The position numbers and the translations under genes are program-made. Positions 1-7,577 of a stretch of 64,000 bases of DNA are shown here, piece by piece. The stretch is from Paenibacillus oryzisoli (GTDB lineage Bacteria > Bacillota > Bacilli > Paenibacillales > NBRC-103111). The notes below the pieces were generated by a model. The model saw nothing but the letters and a program-made list of their open reading frames with translations, was not told where the DNA came from and searched no databases. The stretch is taken from the NCBI RefSeq assembly GCF_001653565.1, contig NZ_LYPB01000076.1:173628-237627 (forward strand), in the 5' to 3' direction. Within the stretch, counting starts at the first letter, position 1. The number at the start of each line of letters is the position of its first letter.

Positions 1-109
1 ACGACATTAAATAAATTGACGTTTTACATAGAACGCAATGGTAGACAGATCCTATTGAAGACAGATTGTCTTACTTATGTTGCAAGAAATACATAGAAGG
101 AGGTGGCCT

Positions 110-460
110 ATGAATCCTATTATGAACGAAATTGGGACCGTTTTTATCCCTGTTCGAGACATTGTCAAAGCACGTGATTGGTACTGCAATCTGTTGGGCT
201 TTCCTCATGAGGGGGAAATACTTCACGGGCATTTGTATGTGTTGCCTATGAAAGGGACAAGCATTGTGTTAGATAGTAAGATTTTCGCAGAAGATCATAT
301 CTTCAAGGCACCAGCTTTTCATCTCAATACGAAGGATATCCAAGCTGCTTATACGTACATGCAAGGGAAGAATATTGAGTTAGTAACAGGTATCGAGCAT
401 GGACATTGGTTTAATTTCAAAGATCTCGATGGGAATTTACTCATGATATGTATGTGTTAG
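110..460 (+). CDS. VOC-family (glyoxalase/bleomycin-resistance fold) protein
   Basis: The protein of about 116 residues has the vicinal-oxygen-chelate pattern: an early VFIPVRDIVKARDWYCNLLGF segment, a central strand with HLNTKDIQAAY, and a C-terminal FKDLDGNLLMI strand. These proteins are small metal-binding enzymes or binding proteins; the substrate cannot be read from sequence. The ATG at 110 is chosen because GAAGGAGG (96-103) lies six bases upstream; an in-frame ATG at 77 has no such site. It sits 42 bp upstream of an ECF41 sigma factor gene and probably shares its transcript. ECF41 genes are usually beside carboxymuconolactone decarboxylase, oxidoreductase or epimerase genes, so this VOC gene may take that partner role here (inference). 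Confidence 0.8.
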   Translation: MNPIMNEIGTVFIPVRDIVKARDWYCNLLGFPHEGEILHGHLYVLPMKGTSIVLDSKIFAEDHIFKAPAFHLNTKDIQAAYTYMQGKNIELVTGIEHGHWFNFKDLDGNLLMICMC

Positions 461-502
461 GCCCCAGCGGTTACACTACCTAGGGGAAAGGAGCATAATT
501 TC

Positions 503-1381
503 ATGGAATTGGAAACGGTTTATCTGACCTACAAACAGCTGTTATTCTCTGTCGCATACCGTATGTTAGGTTCAGTATCCGATGCGGAAGATATGCTGCA
601 AGACATATTCATCACACTACAGAAGACAGACACTGGTCATGTAACGAATATGAAATCGTATTTAGTGAAAATGGTCACAAATCGTTGTTTGAATTACTTG
701 AACTCAGCTAGTAAGCAAAGGGAAACTTACATAGGTGAATGGCTTCCTGAGCCGCAAGTAACCTCATCTCGCGAAGATCCGATGGGAAGGCTTGTCCAGG
801 ATGAAACAATTTCATATGCATTTCTAGTCTTGCTGCAAGAACTGTCCGCGGTAGAGCGAGCGGTCTTCGTACTAAGAGAAGTGCTCGGTTACGATTATGA
901 AGAGGTAGCGGATATGCTTCAGAAAACGGTAGCAAATTGCCGCAAAATTCATAGCCGCGCCAAGAGCAAAATCAATGTGAGCCCTAACGAAGAAGGGGAT
1001 CACGTATTAGGAGAAACAGAGCCATTAGTCGAGAAGTTTCTTCAAGCAGTGGGTACAGGGGATTTCAATGACTTCGTACACCTACTCATGGAAGATGCTG
1101 TAATGGTATCGGATGGAGGCGGGAAAGTAAGTGCAGCTATTCATCCGATATATGGAAAAGAGCGTATCGCTGCATTCTTTGAAGGTATTCAGTCCAAAGG
1201 AGCACTGGCGGGAGATTGGTTGACTGTGATGTTCAACGGGCAATCCGGATTGATTCTAGTGAAGGATCAATCTCCACGAATGGTCATCCTCTTTGAGCTA
1301 GCTGCGAGTCGACAACAATCCAACCATCTCTATGTAATCCGCAATCCTGATAAATTGCATCAGATTTATCGGGAACTGTAA
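503..1381 (+). CDS. ECF41-type RNA polymerase sigma factor with SnoaL-like C-terminal domain
   Basis: This 292-residue protein has sigma region 2 (about residues 8-70), a WLPEP linker motif at 80-84, region 4 (about 105-155) and a C-terminal SnoaL-like extension ending in NPDKL (281-285). The WLPEP linker and the NPDKL motif are hallmarks of the ECF41 group, in which the C-terminal extension replaces an anti-sigma factor and modulates core polymerase binding. An AAGGAG-type site (487-492) precedes ATG 503. No anti-sigma gene is adjacent, as expected for this group. A hairpin terminator follows at 1549-1584. I did not find a convincing ECF41-type TGTCACA/CGTC promoter upstream of this gene or of the VOC gene. 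Confidence 0.9.
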   Translation: MELETVYLTYKQLLFSVAYRMLGSVSDAEDMLQDIFITLQKTDTGHVTNMKSYLVKMVTNRCLNYLNSASKQRETYIGEWLPEPQVTSSREDPMGRLVQDETISYAFLVLLQELSAVERAVFVLREVLGYDYEEVADMLQKTVANCRKIHSRAKSKINVSPNEEGDHVLGETEPLVEKFLQAVGTGDFNDFVHLLMEDAVMVSDGGGKVSAAIHPIYGKERIAAFFEGIQSKGALAGDWLTVMFNGQSGLILVKDQSPRMVILFELAASRQQSNHLYVIRNPDKLHQIYREL

Positions 1382-1548
1382 GTTTACATGTGTTTGTGCG
1401 AGGGTAACATCAACCGAAAGATACGTATGCGTATGCGATTTGTCTGATAGCGATTCGAGTATGGGAATGCTGAGAGTATCTACTAAGAGCTGAAAGATTG
1501 TTTCGCCGCGAGTAACGATATGCAGTGAACAAGGTGAATAAAAAAAGG

Positions 1549-1592
1549 GCCGTCACCAAAGGTTGTATGACCTCGAGTGACGGCTTTGTTTG
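1549..1592 (+). terminator. Hairpin terminator after the sigma factor gene
   Basis: An 8-bp perfect stem GCCGTCAC (1549-1556) pairs with GTGACGGC (1577-1584) and is followed by TTTGTTT. The A-run at 1541-1547 would give a T-run on the minus strand, so it may stop transcription both ways. The 167 bases between the stop codon and this hairpin show no gene. Confidence 0.75.
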
Positions 1593-1602
1593 TATTGATG
1601 AG

Positions 1603-1985
1603 GGCGCAGGCTGAATTCAGCTGCATTAGTGATGAAAAGCATCACTAATGACTGAAAGAAGCTGAGTGCAGCCTAAATTCAGCTGCATTAGTGATGAAAA
1701 GCATCACTAATGACTGAAGGAAGCTGAGCGCAGCCTGGATTCAATGTCCTTAGTGATGAAAAACATCACTAAGGACCTAACTCATCTGAGCGCAGCCTGA
1801 ATTCAGCTGCATTAGTGATGAAAAGCATCACTAATGACAAAAAACATCTGAGCGCAGCTTGGAATCAGCTGCATTAGTGATGAAAAACATCACTAAGGAC
1901 CTAACTTATCTGAGCGCAGCCTGCTTTCAGCGCCATTAGTGATGGAAAATATCACTAATGACTGAAATCACCCAAGCGCAGCCTA
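1603..1985. repeat. Tandem array of six 62-bp units, each with a palindrome
   Basis: Six palindromes begin at about 1624, 1686, 1748, 1810, 1872 and 1934, an exact 62-bp period. The common form is CATTAGTGATG, a short A-rich loop, CATCACTAATG. Unit 3 has changed both arms together (CCTTAGTGATG with CATCACTAAGG), which keeps the pairing; unit 5 carries one arm of each type. Linkers share an (A/T)CTGAGCGCAGCCTG-like sequence. The period is not a multiple of three and no reading frame runs through it. The array lies between the sigma factor terminator and the 3' end of tatA, so it would form the 3' untranslated end of the minus-strand Tat operon. Confidence 0.9.
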
Positions 1986-2009
1986 CTCACAAGCCATTTG
2001 TGTCCCAAC

Positions 2010-2207
2010 CTACAGCGGCTTCTTACCCTCATTTTCGATCAAATGGTCATGATCGCCTTCCTCCATGATGTTCCGAGTTGAGTTGCGGAACTCACGAAGG
2101 GTATCCCCGAATGCACGGCCAAGCTGTGGCAGCTTGGAAGGTCCGAAGACAATTAAAGCAATGGCCAGAATTAAGATTAATCCGGAAACGCCAATATTGT
2201 TGAACAT
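2010..2207 (-). CDS. tatA: Sec-independent protein translocase TatA
   Basis: A 65-residue protein with one N-terminal membrane helix (GLILILAIALIVFGPSKLPQ), the FGPSKLPQLGR hinge and an amphipathic helix with FGDTLREFRNSTR, then a short charged tail. This is the full TatA pattern. The ATG at 2207 is preferred because GAGG lies nine bases upstream; the nearby ATG at 2216 abuts the binding site. It is the last gene of the operon and starts about 20 bp after tatC. TatA oligomers form the protein-conducting part of the twin-arginine translocase for folded, cofactor-loaded proteins. Its neighbours suggest it is dedicated to exporting the flavoprotein dehydrogenase encoded just upstream. Confidence 0.95.
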   Translation of the reverse strand: MFNNIGVSGLILILAIALIVFGPSKLPQLGRAFGDTLREFRNSTRNIMEEGDHDHLIENEGKKPL

Positions 2208-2227
2208 GGTTTTCATCCTCTTTTCTG

Positions 2228-2968
2228 TTAATCTTCGATTAGATTCAATTTTGCAACACGCTGCATGGCTCGCCACTGCCAACCTGCTACCAATACGCTG
2301 ATTTCGAACAGCAGTATTAGGGGGACAGTGACCGATAAGTGTGAAATCATATCAGGCGGCGAGATGCACGAGCCAGTGATGGTGAGCGCGATGTAGGCGT
2401 ACTTCCTGGACATTTTCAGAATCTGAGGCGTTAATAGCCCTATTTTCGTCAAAAACAAGAGAACCACAGGCAGCTCAAACGCGATCGCCATCGGAACAAC
2501 AATTTGAAACAAAAAGGCAAAATATCGATCAATCCCATAAGTCTCCACCGCACCAATAGATTGATTCATTCGGATCATAAAGCGCATCATCATGGGGAAA
2601 ACGACCCAATAACTGAATGACACGCCAATGATGAATAGGGCAAAAGCGACAGGAATGTAAGGGAGTGCGCTCCTAGATTCGGCTTCGGTTAATCCCGGTT
2701 TCACGAACACCCATGCTTGGTAGAGAACGACAGGTACCGTAAATAAAGCGGCGAACAGAAACGCACATTTCATATAAATCATCAGCCCATCTGTGAATGA
2801 GAACACGTTCCACTTGATTTCGCCAATCAAAGGCTGTGATTTCAAATACAGAAGGATGTCGGACGAGAGGTACAAGCCTACACATAGCGTGACAATGAAC
2901 CAGGCGAACACAATGAGCAATCGCTTGCGAACCTCTGTCAAATGTAAGATCCAATCTTCTTGCTCCAT
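2228..2968 (-). CDS. tatC: Sec-independent protein translocase TatC
   Basis: A 246-residue polytopic membrane protein with the TatC signature: N-terminal HLTEVRKRLL, six hydrophobic segments, the conserved FTDGLMIYMKCAFLFAALF region, and GLTEAESRSALPYIP. TatC binds the twin-arginine signal peptide. The start ATG at 2968 has AAAGGAGG eight bases upstream. It lies about 43 bp downstream of the GMC flavoprotein gene and just before tatA. A tat pair placed inside the operon of its own substrate matches the Bacillus arrangement in which substrate-specific TatAC pairs sit beside their cargo (for example TatAd/TatCd with PhoD). Confidence 0.95.
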   Translation of the reverse strand: MEQEDWILHLTEVRKRLLIVFAWFIVTLCVGLYLSSDILLYLKSQPLIGEIKWNVFSFTDGLMIYMKCAFLFAALFTVPVVLYQAWVFVKPGLTEAESRSALPYIPVAFALFIIGVSFSYWVVFPMMMRFMIRMNQSIGAVETYGIDRYFAFLFQIVVPMAIAFELPVVLLFLTKIGLLTPQILKMSRKYAYIALTITGSCISPPDMISHLSVTVPLILLFEISVLVAGWQWRAMQRVAKLNLIED

Positions 2969-3011
2969 GCCATTCCTCCTTTATCATGAAAACATGTGGG
3001 CTGCCCGCCCA

Positions 3012-4733
3012 TTAAACGACACTTCCACCTTGCTTCAAATATTTCGCAATACCATCCACAGCTCGGTAAGCCAATGCCCCAACCGTACCTGTAGGATTGT
3101 AGCCGCTGTTGTGAGCAAACGCGGAGGCACCTACGACGAATACATTTTCAGCATCCCACATTTGCAAATACGAGTTAACCGCGGAGGTGGAGGGATCTGC
3201 CCCCATAATGACGCCGCCTGTATTGTGGGTCGATTGATACGGAACAATGTTGTACGCTGCTAACGTATCGGATGACCCAATGGTCGTAGGGTTCATTTCT
3301 TTCATAATTTCGGCCGCTTTACCAGCAACGAATTTGATCATTTGTCGATCCTGCTCTTCAAAATCGAAGGTGATCCGCGGAAGCGGCAAACCATACGCAT
3401 CCTTATACGTCGGATCCAAATCCACATAATGATGTTTCCATGGCATGCTGCTGCCCTGTGGGGAAACCGACAGAACGCTGTTCGCATATTTCAGCGACTT
3501 CTGTTTGAAATCTTTCCCCCAACCTGGCGTACCTTTGGGAACAGAGTTCGTTGCAATCGGTCGCTGGCCGGTTTGCGAGATGCGAATGCCAGCGCCATGG
3601 ATGAAATTCAGATTCGTATGGTCGAAATTGTCTCCATTGAAATCAGGAATTTCCATGCCGAGGGATCCAGCTCCCGCATAAAGGTTGAACTGCTTTTCAT
3701 CGAAAAAGCCAGTCGCACTCCCGCCGTTCGTTTGGTAGCAGTAATTTTTACCGATAACACCTGTGCCTGTTGCGGGATCATAGGGTTTACCTAATTTAGA
3801 AGTAAGCAGAAGCTTAATGTTGTTAAATACATAGCTGGCCATGATAACGACATCCGCGGGTTGCTCGAATTGTTCTCCCGTTACGGTGTTTACGTAAAGA
3901 ACACCGCTCGCTTTCTTGCCGTCATTCAGCACTTGCGTCACATTGGAGTAAGAGCGCAACTCGAAATTGCCGGATTTCTGGGCAATAGGTAGTGAAGTCA
4001 CAATGACATCGGCTTTTGCCCCGTATTCACACCCGAAACGTTCGCAATATCCGCAATATTGACAAGCAGCCCGGGTAATGCCGTCAGGGTTCGTATATTG
4101 CTCCGATAAGTTTGCCGAGGGCATCATATAGGGGTGGTAGCCGAGCTTTTTGGTTGCGTCCTCGAACAATTTCAAAATCGGCGTTTTCACCATCGGTTTG
4201 GTTGGAAATGGCGCGGAACGCTTACCTACCAGAGGATTCTGTTCCGCTTCACCCGAGATACCGGCCAATTTCTCGAATTTATCGAAATAGGGTTCTAAGG
4301 TGTCGTATGTGATGCCCCAATCCTGTATCGTCATGCCTTCCGGAATTTTCTCCTTCCCATAACGTTCCACAGTCTTGCTATGGATCTCAAAATCATAGGG
4401 GAGAAAACGATACGTTTGTCCATTCCAATGCACACTTGCACCGCCGAGACCTTCCCCGAGCAAGAAGGAGCCGTACTCGCGCATTGGCACAGCGGCCATT
4501 TTCTCTGTATTGCGGAATGTGACTGTCTCTTTGGATAAATCCTGCATGAGATCATAACGAGAAGCATAACGCAGCTCATCATGCACCATATAATAATCAG
4601 CTGTGCTGCGCGGCTTTCCGCGCTCTAAACCAACAACTTTAACTCCTTGTTTCGTTAATTCTGCGGCGATTATTCCCCCAACCCATCCCATTCCTACAAT
4701 GACAACGGGGACTTTCGGCATTAGAGTAGCCAT
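3012..4733 (-). CDS. GMC-family FAD oxidoreductase (gluconate/sugar dehydrogenase large subunit type)
   Basis: The 573-residue protein starts with an FAD-binding Rossmann motif (VVIVGMGWVGGIIAAEL) and an LERG strand end, has a cysteine-rich CQYCGYCERFGCEYGAK segment in the middle, and ends with STHNTGGVIMGADP and NPTGTVGALAYRAVDGI, the C-terminal GMC substrate/FAD domain with its active-site His-Asn pair. Enzymes of this type oxidise sugars or aldonates outside the cytoplasmic membrane and pass electrons to a cytochrome c. It has no signal peptide of its own, so it is expected to be exported as a folded complex with the Tat-signal small subunit encoded about 40 bp upstream. The exact substrate (gluconate, glucose, another polyol) cannot be decided. 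Confidence 0.88.
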   Translation of the reverse strand: MATLMPKVPVVIVGMGWVGGIIAAELTKQGVKVVGLERGKPRSTADYYMVHDELRYASRYDLMQDLSKETVTFRNTEKMAAVPMREYGSFLLGEGLGGASVHWNGQTYRFLPYDFEIHSKTVERYGKEKIPEGMTIQDWGITYDTLEPYFDKFEKLAGISGEAEQNPLVGKRSAPFPTKPMVKTPILKLFEDATKKLGYHPYMMPSANLSEQYTNPDGITRAACQYCGYCERFGCEYGAKADVIVTSLPIAQKSGNFELRSYSNVTQVLNDGKKASGVLYVNTVTGEQFEQPADVVIMASYVFNNIKLLLTSKLGKPYDPATGTGVIGKNYCYQTNGGSATGFFDEKQFNLYAGAGSLGMEIPDFNGDNFDHTNLNFIHGAGIRISQTGQRPIATNSVPKGTPGWGKDFKQKSLKYANSVLSVSPQGSSMPWKHHYVDLDPTYKDAYGLPLPRITFDFEEQDRQMIKFVAGKAAEIMKEMNPTTIGSSDTLAAYNIVPYQSTHNTGGVIMGADPSTSAVNSYLQMWDAENVFVVGASAFAHNSGYNPTGTVGALAYRAVDGIAKYLKQGGSVV

Positions 4734-4773
4734 CCATGTTATTCCTTCCTTCGTGAGATATGTATCTTACACC

Positions 4774-5550
4774 TTAATGGACGAAATGATCGTGTAAGCT
4801 GCGCGGCTCCATGACAACGAACTGATCTTTGTCGATGATGTTCGTATATGTCATCTGATTGCCTGGATACTTGCGCATTTTCCAGCCAGCCATATTTTTA
4901 TTCCCGCCGTATAAAGGATCGGAGTAAACACCTTCCATAACGAGTACACGAAACAGGTTGAAAAAGGTTTTACCTGTAATCCCGTTTACGACACTGATTT
5001 CACCTTTTTCCATCGAGGTTAGAATCGCATCTTGTTCTTCAGGTGTAATATCAACGAAGCCTTTCGTATACTTGGTTTTGGCTGTTTCTTCAAGGCTATG
5101 AAGTCCCATAGTAATGAGTTCATGGCGCTGAATACTGAGGTAATCCCCTTGCGTGACTTCGCCTTTCACGAACGGGCCCATCCGATAGGTACGGGCATTC
5201 ACTCCCCAGGGGCTCGCTAACTGATGGTCAATGAAGAAGGCAACGCCAAGCTCTGCAGCACCCGGTCCGCTATCATCCTTAGGGAAAATTCGTTCTGCTG
5301 CGGCTTCCGCAATTTGCAGTTGGGCTTGATTGAAGAACATCGGCGCTTGATTATAATCAGCCGTGACTTGTGATGACGGACTTGCTGAAGGTGAAGGAGA
5401 GGACTTGGCGTCATCTTTCTTGAACCCTCCGGAAACTGCGCTTCCAATGACACCGCCGACTACGACGCCACCAAGGGCAGTTCCAGTGTACTTGAGAAAA
5501 CGACGACGAGAGTGATCGGGCGTATGATTGTGCGTGTTTTTATCAGCCAA
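4774..5550 (-). CDS. Gluconate 2-dehydrogenase subunit 3 family protein with Tat signal
   Basis: The 258-residue protein has a twin-arginine signal (SRRRFLKYTG, residues 14-23) followed by a glycine-rich hydrophobic stretch and a low-complexity SPSPSASPSS linker. The rest matches the Gluconate_2-dh3 small subunit type (AAAERIFPKDDSGPGAAELG near residue 85, then a helical core). The TTG at 5550 is the likely start: GGAGGT lies eight bases upstream. It is first in a four-gene operon with the GMC flavoprotein, tatC and tatA. In the family this subunit escorts the flavoprotein through the Tat system and stabilises it at the membrane. Confidence 0.88.
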   Translation of the reverse strand: MADKNTHNHTPDHSRRRFLKYTGTALGGVVVGGVIGSAVSGGFKKDDAKSSPSPSASPSSQVTADYNQAPMFFNQAQLQIAEAAAERIFPKDDSGPGAAELGVAFFIDHQLASPWGVNARTYRMGPFVKGEVTQGDYLSIQRHELITMGLHSLEETAKTKYTKGFVDITPEEQDAILTSMEKGEISVVNGITGKTFFNLFRVLVMEGVYSDPLYGGNKNMAGWKMRKYPGNQMTYTNIIDKDQFVVMEPRSLHDHFVH

Positions 5551-5726
5551 CTTGTCATACCTCCATGGAATTTTATGTACTTTTGGGTAGTTATGGATAT
5601 GTTGAGCTGTAAGCGTATTTCCTATGCATGAATTGCATGAAAATATGGAAACGTGGGTAATGTATTGGTAGGTTTCCGATTTCTATACATGGATTTGACC
5701 CTATGAATGTAAGGAGACGCATACGT

Positions 5727-6089
5727 ATGAACAAAAAGATGGTAGTTCTCACCCTGATACTCGCTGGAGCTTTATCCGCTTGCGGTAAAAGTGAAACAAC
5801 ACCTAGCCCTAGTGCGGGCACATCAACAGCACCAACTGCATCAGCTACGACTGGAACAACAACCAAAGCTGATGGACAGACGATCTATAAGGCCAATTGT
5901 GTCAGCTGTCACGGCGCCAATTTGGAGGGTTTAGTCGGTCCAAGTCTCCAGAAGGTTGGCGGAAAGCACTCGAAGGAACAACTTACCGCGATCATCACGA
6001 ACGGGAAGGGTGCAATGCCTTCTTTTAAAGGGAAGCTATCCGATGATGAGATTAATTCGTTATCCACATGGCTTGCAGACAAAAAATAG
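5727..6089 (+). CDS. Lipoprotein mono-heme cytochrome c
   Basis: About 120 residues. A lipoprotein signal with lipobox LSAC is followed by a Ser/Thr/Ala-rich linker (about residues 20-50), then one class I cytochrome c domain: heme site CVSCH, a downstream GPSLQKVGG and a methionine ligand in KGAMPSF. The protein would be tethered to the outer face of the membrane. The ATG at 5727 is preferred over 5703 because AAGGAG (5711-5716) fits it. It is divergent from the Tat dehydrogenase operon, 176 bp away, and is the obvious electron acceptor for that flavoprotein (inference). A strong terminator follows at 6101-6138. Confidence 0.9.
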   Translation: MNKKMVVLTLILAGALSACGKSETTPSPSAGTSTAPTASATTGTTTKADGQTIYKANCVSCHGANLEGLVGPSLQKVGGKHSKEQLTAIITNGKGAMPSFKGKLSDDEINSLSTWLADKK

Positions 6090-6100
6090 CCAGGAATGAA

Positions 6101-6138
6101 CCCGCCTTTCGCTTGACAGCGGTAAGGCGGGATTTTTC
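6101..6138 (+). terminator. Rho-independent terminator after cytochrome c
   Basis: CCCGCCTT (6101-6108) pairs with AAGGCGGG (6124-6131) and is followed by ATTTTTCTTTT. Confidence 0.9.
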
Positions 6139-6259
6139 TTTTGCAGCTGACTAGACAACTCATTTTGTGCCATGGTAGGCATAGGATAAATTAATCATGG
6201 ATATCAACTGGAAATCGTAGACGCTTCCTTTTTCAATAAGACATAGGGAGATGAACCAG

Positions 6260-6859
6260 ATGAAGGGTAAAGATCGATGGAATGATCTCTTTGAACTCGC
6301 GATGTATGTATTAGCAGGAGGCTGTTTTGTTTACTTTCTTGTAAAAGGAAATGGCGCCAAAGTGTTTCAAGCTGTGCTCATTGTGGCTGTACTCCAACTC
6401 ATTCGACTTCTTGTCAAATGGACGAAGACAACCATGTTCACAACACTGCGTTTCTGTGTGTTATTGTTTATTTTCGTTACGATGTTCCTTGCCAATGAAT
6501 TCGGCTATTATGGTGTCATTCCTTATTTGGATAAAATGGAACATCTTTTCTCTGGCGTGATTCTCTGCTTCATCGGCTTGATGATTTATAGCAAAGCAAC
6601 GCGTCAACCCGAAGGAACAGAACCACCTTCCTCGCAAGTCGCGGTGTGGCTGTGCTTGTTCTTTTCCATCGCGATGGCGGGAGTATGGGAGATCTTCGAG
6701 TTCGCGACAGACCACCTTTTCGGGCTCAACTCACAGAACGGAAGCCTGCTCGATACGATGACGGACATTATTTGTGGTACATGCGGAGCCATAATTACAA
6801 CAGGTTACTTGGCGCTGAAAGCGAGGAAGCGGGCACTTCCTCTGGTGGATGTAAGATAA
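6260..6859 (+). CDS. YjdF/DUF2238-like integral membrane protein
   Basis: A membrane protein of about 199 residues with five or six hydrophobic segments. Features resembling the DUF2238 (YjdF) family are YLDKMEHLFSGVILCF in the middle, a WEIFEFATDHLFG acidic motif inside a membrane region, and a C-terminal LLDTMTDIICGTCGAII. The family's function is unknown. ATG 6260 is preferred over 6251 because AGGGAG (6245-6250) is then nine bases away. The family assignment is from memory of motifs and is moderate. Confidence 0.65.
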   Translation: MKGKDRWNDLFELAMYVLAGGCFVYFLVKGNGAKVFQAVLIVAVLQLIRLLVKWTKTTMFTTLRFCVLLFIFVTMFLANEFGYYGVIPYLDKMEHLFSGVILCFIGLMIYSKATRQPEGTEPPSSQVAVWLCLFFSIAMAGVWEIFEFATDHLFGLNSQNGSLLDTMTDIICGTCGAIITTGYLALKARKRALPLVDVR

Positions 6860-6881
6860 TTTGGGAGAGGAGGGAAACCCG

Positions 6882-6995
6882 TTGCAACAACTATTTCATC
6901 TGAGTTACATCGTATTGTTTAGCGTTGTGCTCGCGGCTGGAACGATCGGAATCGCTTGGTTTGTATTTCATAAGCGAAAAAGAAAAGCTCGCTAA
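6882..6995 (+). CDS. Small single-helix membrane protein (37 residues)
   Basis: A TTG at 6882 lies seven bases after GAGAGGAGG (6866-6874), a strong ribosome binding site that has no other good start. It opens a 37-residue frame with one hydrophobic helix (SYIVLFSVVLAAGTIGIAWF) and a basic tail KRKRKAR. It begins 22 bp after the YjdF-like stop and is followed at once by a terminator, so it looks like a real second gene of that transcript. I recognise no family. Confidence 0.6.
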   Translation: MQQLFHLSYIVLFSVVLAAGTIGIAWFVFHKRKRKAR

Positions 6996-7015
6996 TGCTT
7001 ACATAAGTCATTTGT

Positions 7016-7050
7016 CCGCGGGAGCTCATGAAGCTCTTGCGGGCTTTTTA
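7016..7050 (+). terminator. Rho-independent terminator
   Basis: CCGC-GGGAGCT with an ATG-containing loop pairs to AGCTCTT-GCGG and is followed by GCTTTTTAG. It closes the 6260-6995 transcript. Confidence 0.75.
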
Positions 7051-7145
7051 GTTTGGGATAGATGGTTCCCAATCCAGGTATAAAAAGGGAATTAAAAGCT
7101 TTTCACGAATAACCTTAGGAAAGGATAGTAAGGAGGAGACGACTT

Positions 7146-7577
7146 GTGAAGTTATACGAACGATCTATGAAGGCTCAGCTTGCTGGAGTTTGTATGTTTT
7201 TCTTCTTGTCTTTGGTACAACTCATCATAAATATAAGTGCCCATAGTCCTGTTGGTTTTGTAGTTATTTTCAGTTTTTGTCTTGGTATTTTTCTTATTCT
7301 AGTAGTAATTATTAGCATTGATCTCGTTCAAAATGATGCGGAGAAAATGGTGGCGAAAGTAGAATTTGTCGAGGAATTTCGCATTCATATTCGAAAACCA
7401 AATGGGAAGTTATTGAAATTGCGTGTAAAAGCTGCAGAATACGAACAATTTCATGGGGATCAGTTAGTTGAATTACGGATAGCCAAACGGACAAGTGCTT
7501 TGCTCAGCATCTATAGTGTGGAGGAGAAACAGAAGGACGGATTTCAAACGGATGAGAACCAAACGGATGACTTATGA
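7146..7577 (+). CDS. Small two-helix membrane protein of unknown function
   Basis: A 143-residue protein from a GTG at 7146, eight bases after AAGGAGG. Residues about 10-60 form two membrane helices, and residues 70-120 look like a small beta-rich cytoplasmic domain (EFRIHIRKPNGKLLKLRVKA). The C-terminus is charged with two near-identical QTDENQTDD stretches. I recognise no family. It overlaps the phosphodiesterase gene by four bases (ATGA), so the two are translationally coupled and may act together at the membrane. Confidence 0.7.
   Translation: MKLYERSMKAQLAGVCMFFFLSLVQLIINISAHSPVGFVVIFSFCLGIFLILVVIISIDLVQNDAEKMVAKVEFVEEFRIHIRKPNGKLLKLRVKAAEYEQFHGDQLVELRIAKRTSALLSIYSVEEKQKDGFQTDENQTDDL

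Noticed and set aside
1603..1985. CRISPR array
   Set aside because: Linkers are conserved between units and the palindrome is too symmetrical for a CRISPR repeat; no cas genes.
2793..3263. A plus-strand frame of 156 residues
   Set aside because: It lies antisense across tatC and the GMC gene, without a ribosome binding site or family-like content.
5591..5866. A minus-strand frame of 91 residues
   Set aside because: It is antisense to the start of the cytochrome gene and has no ribosome binding site.
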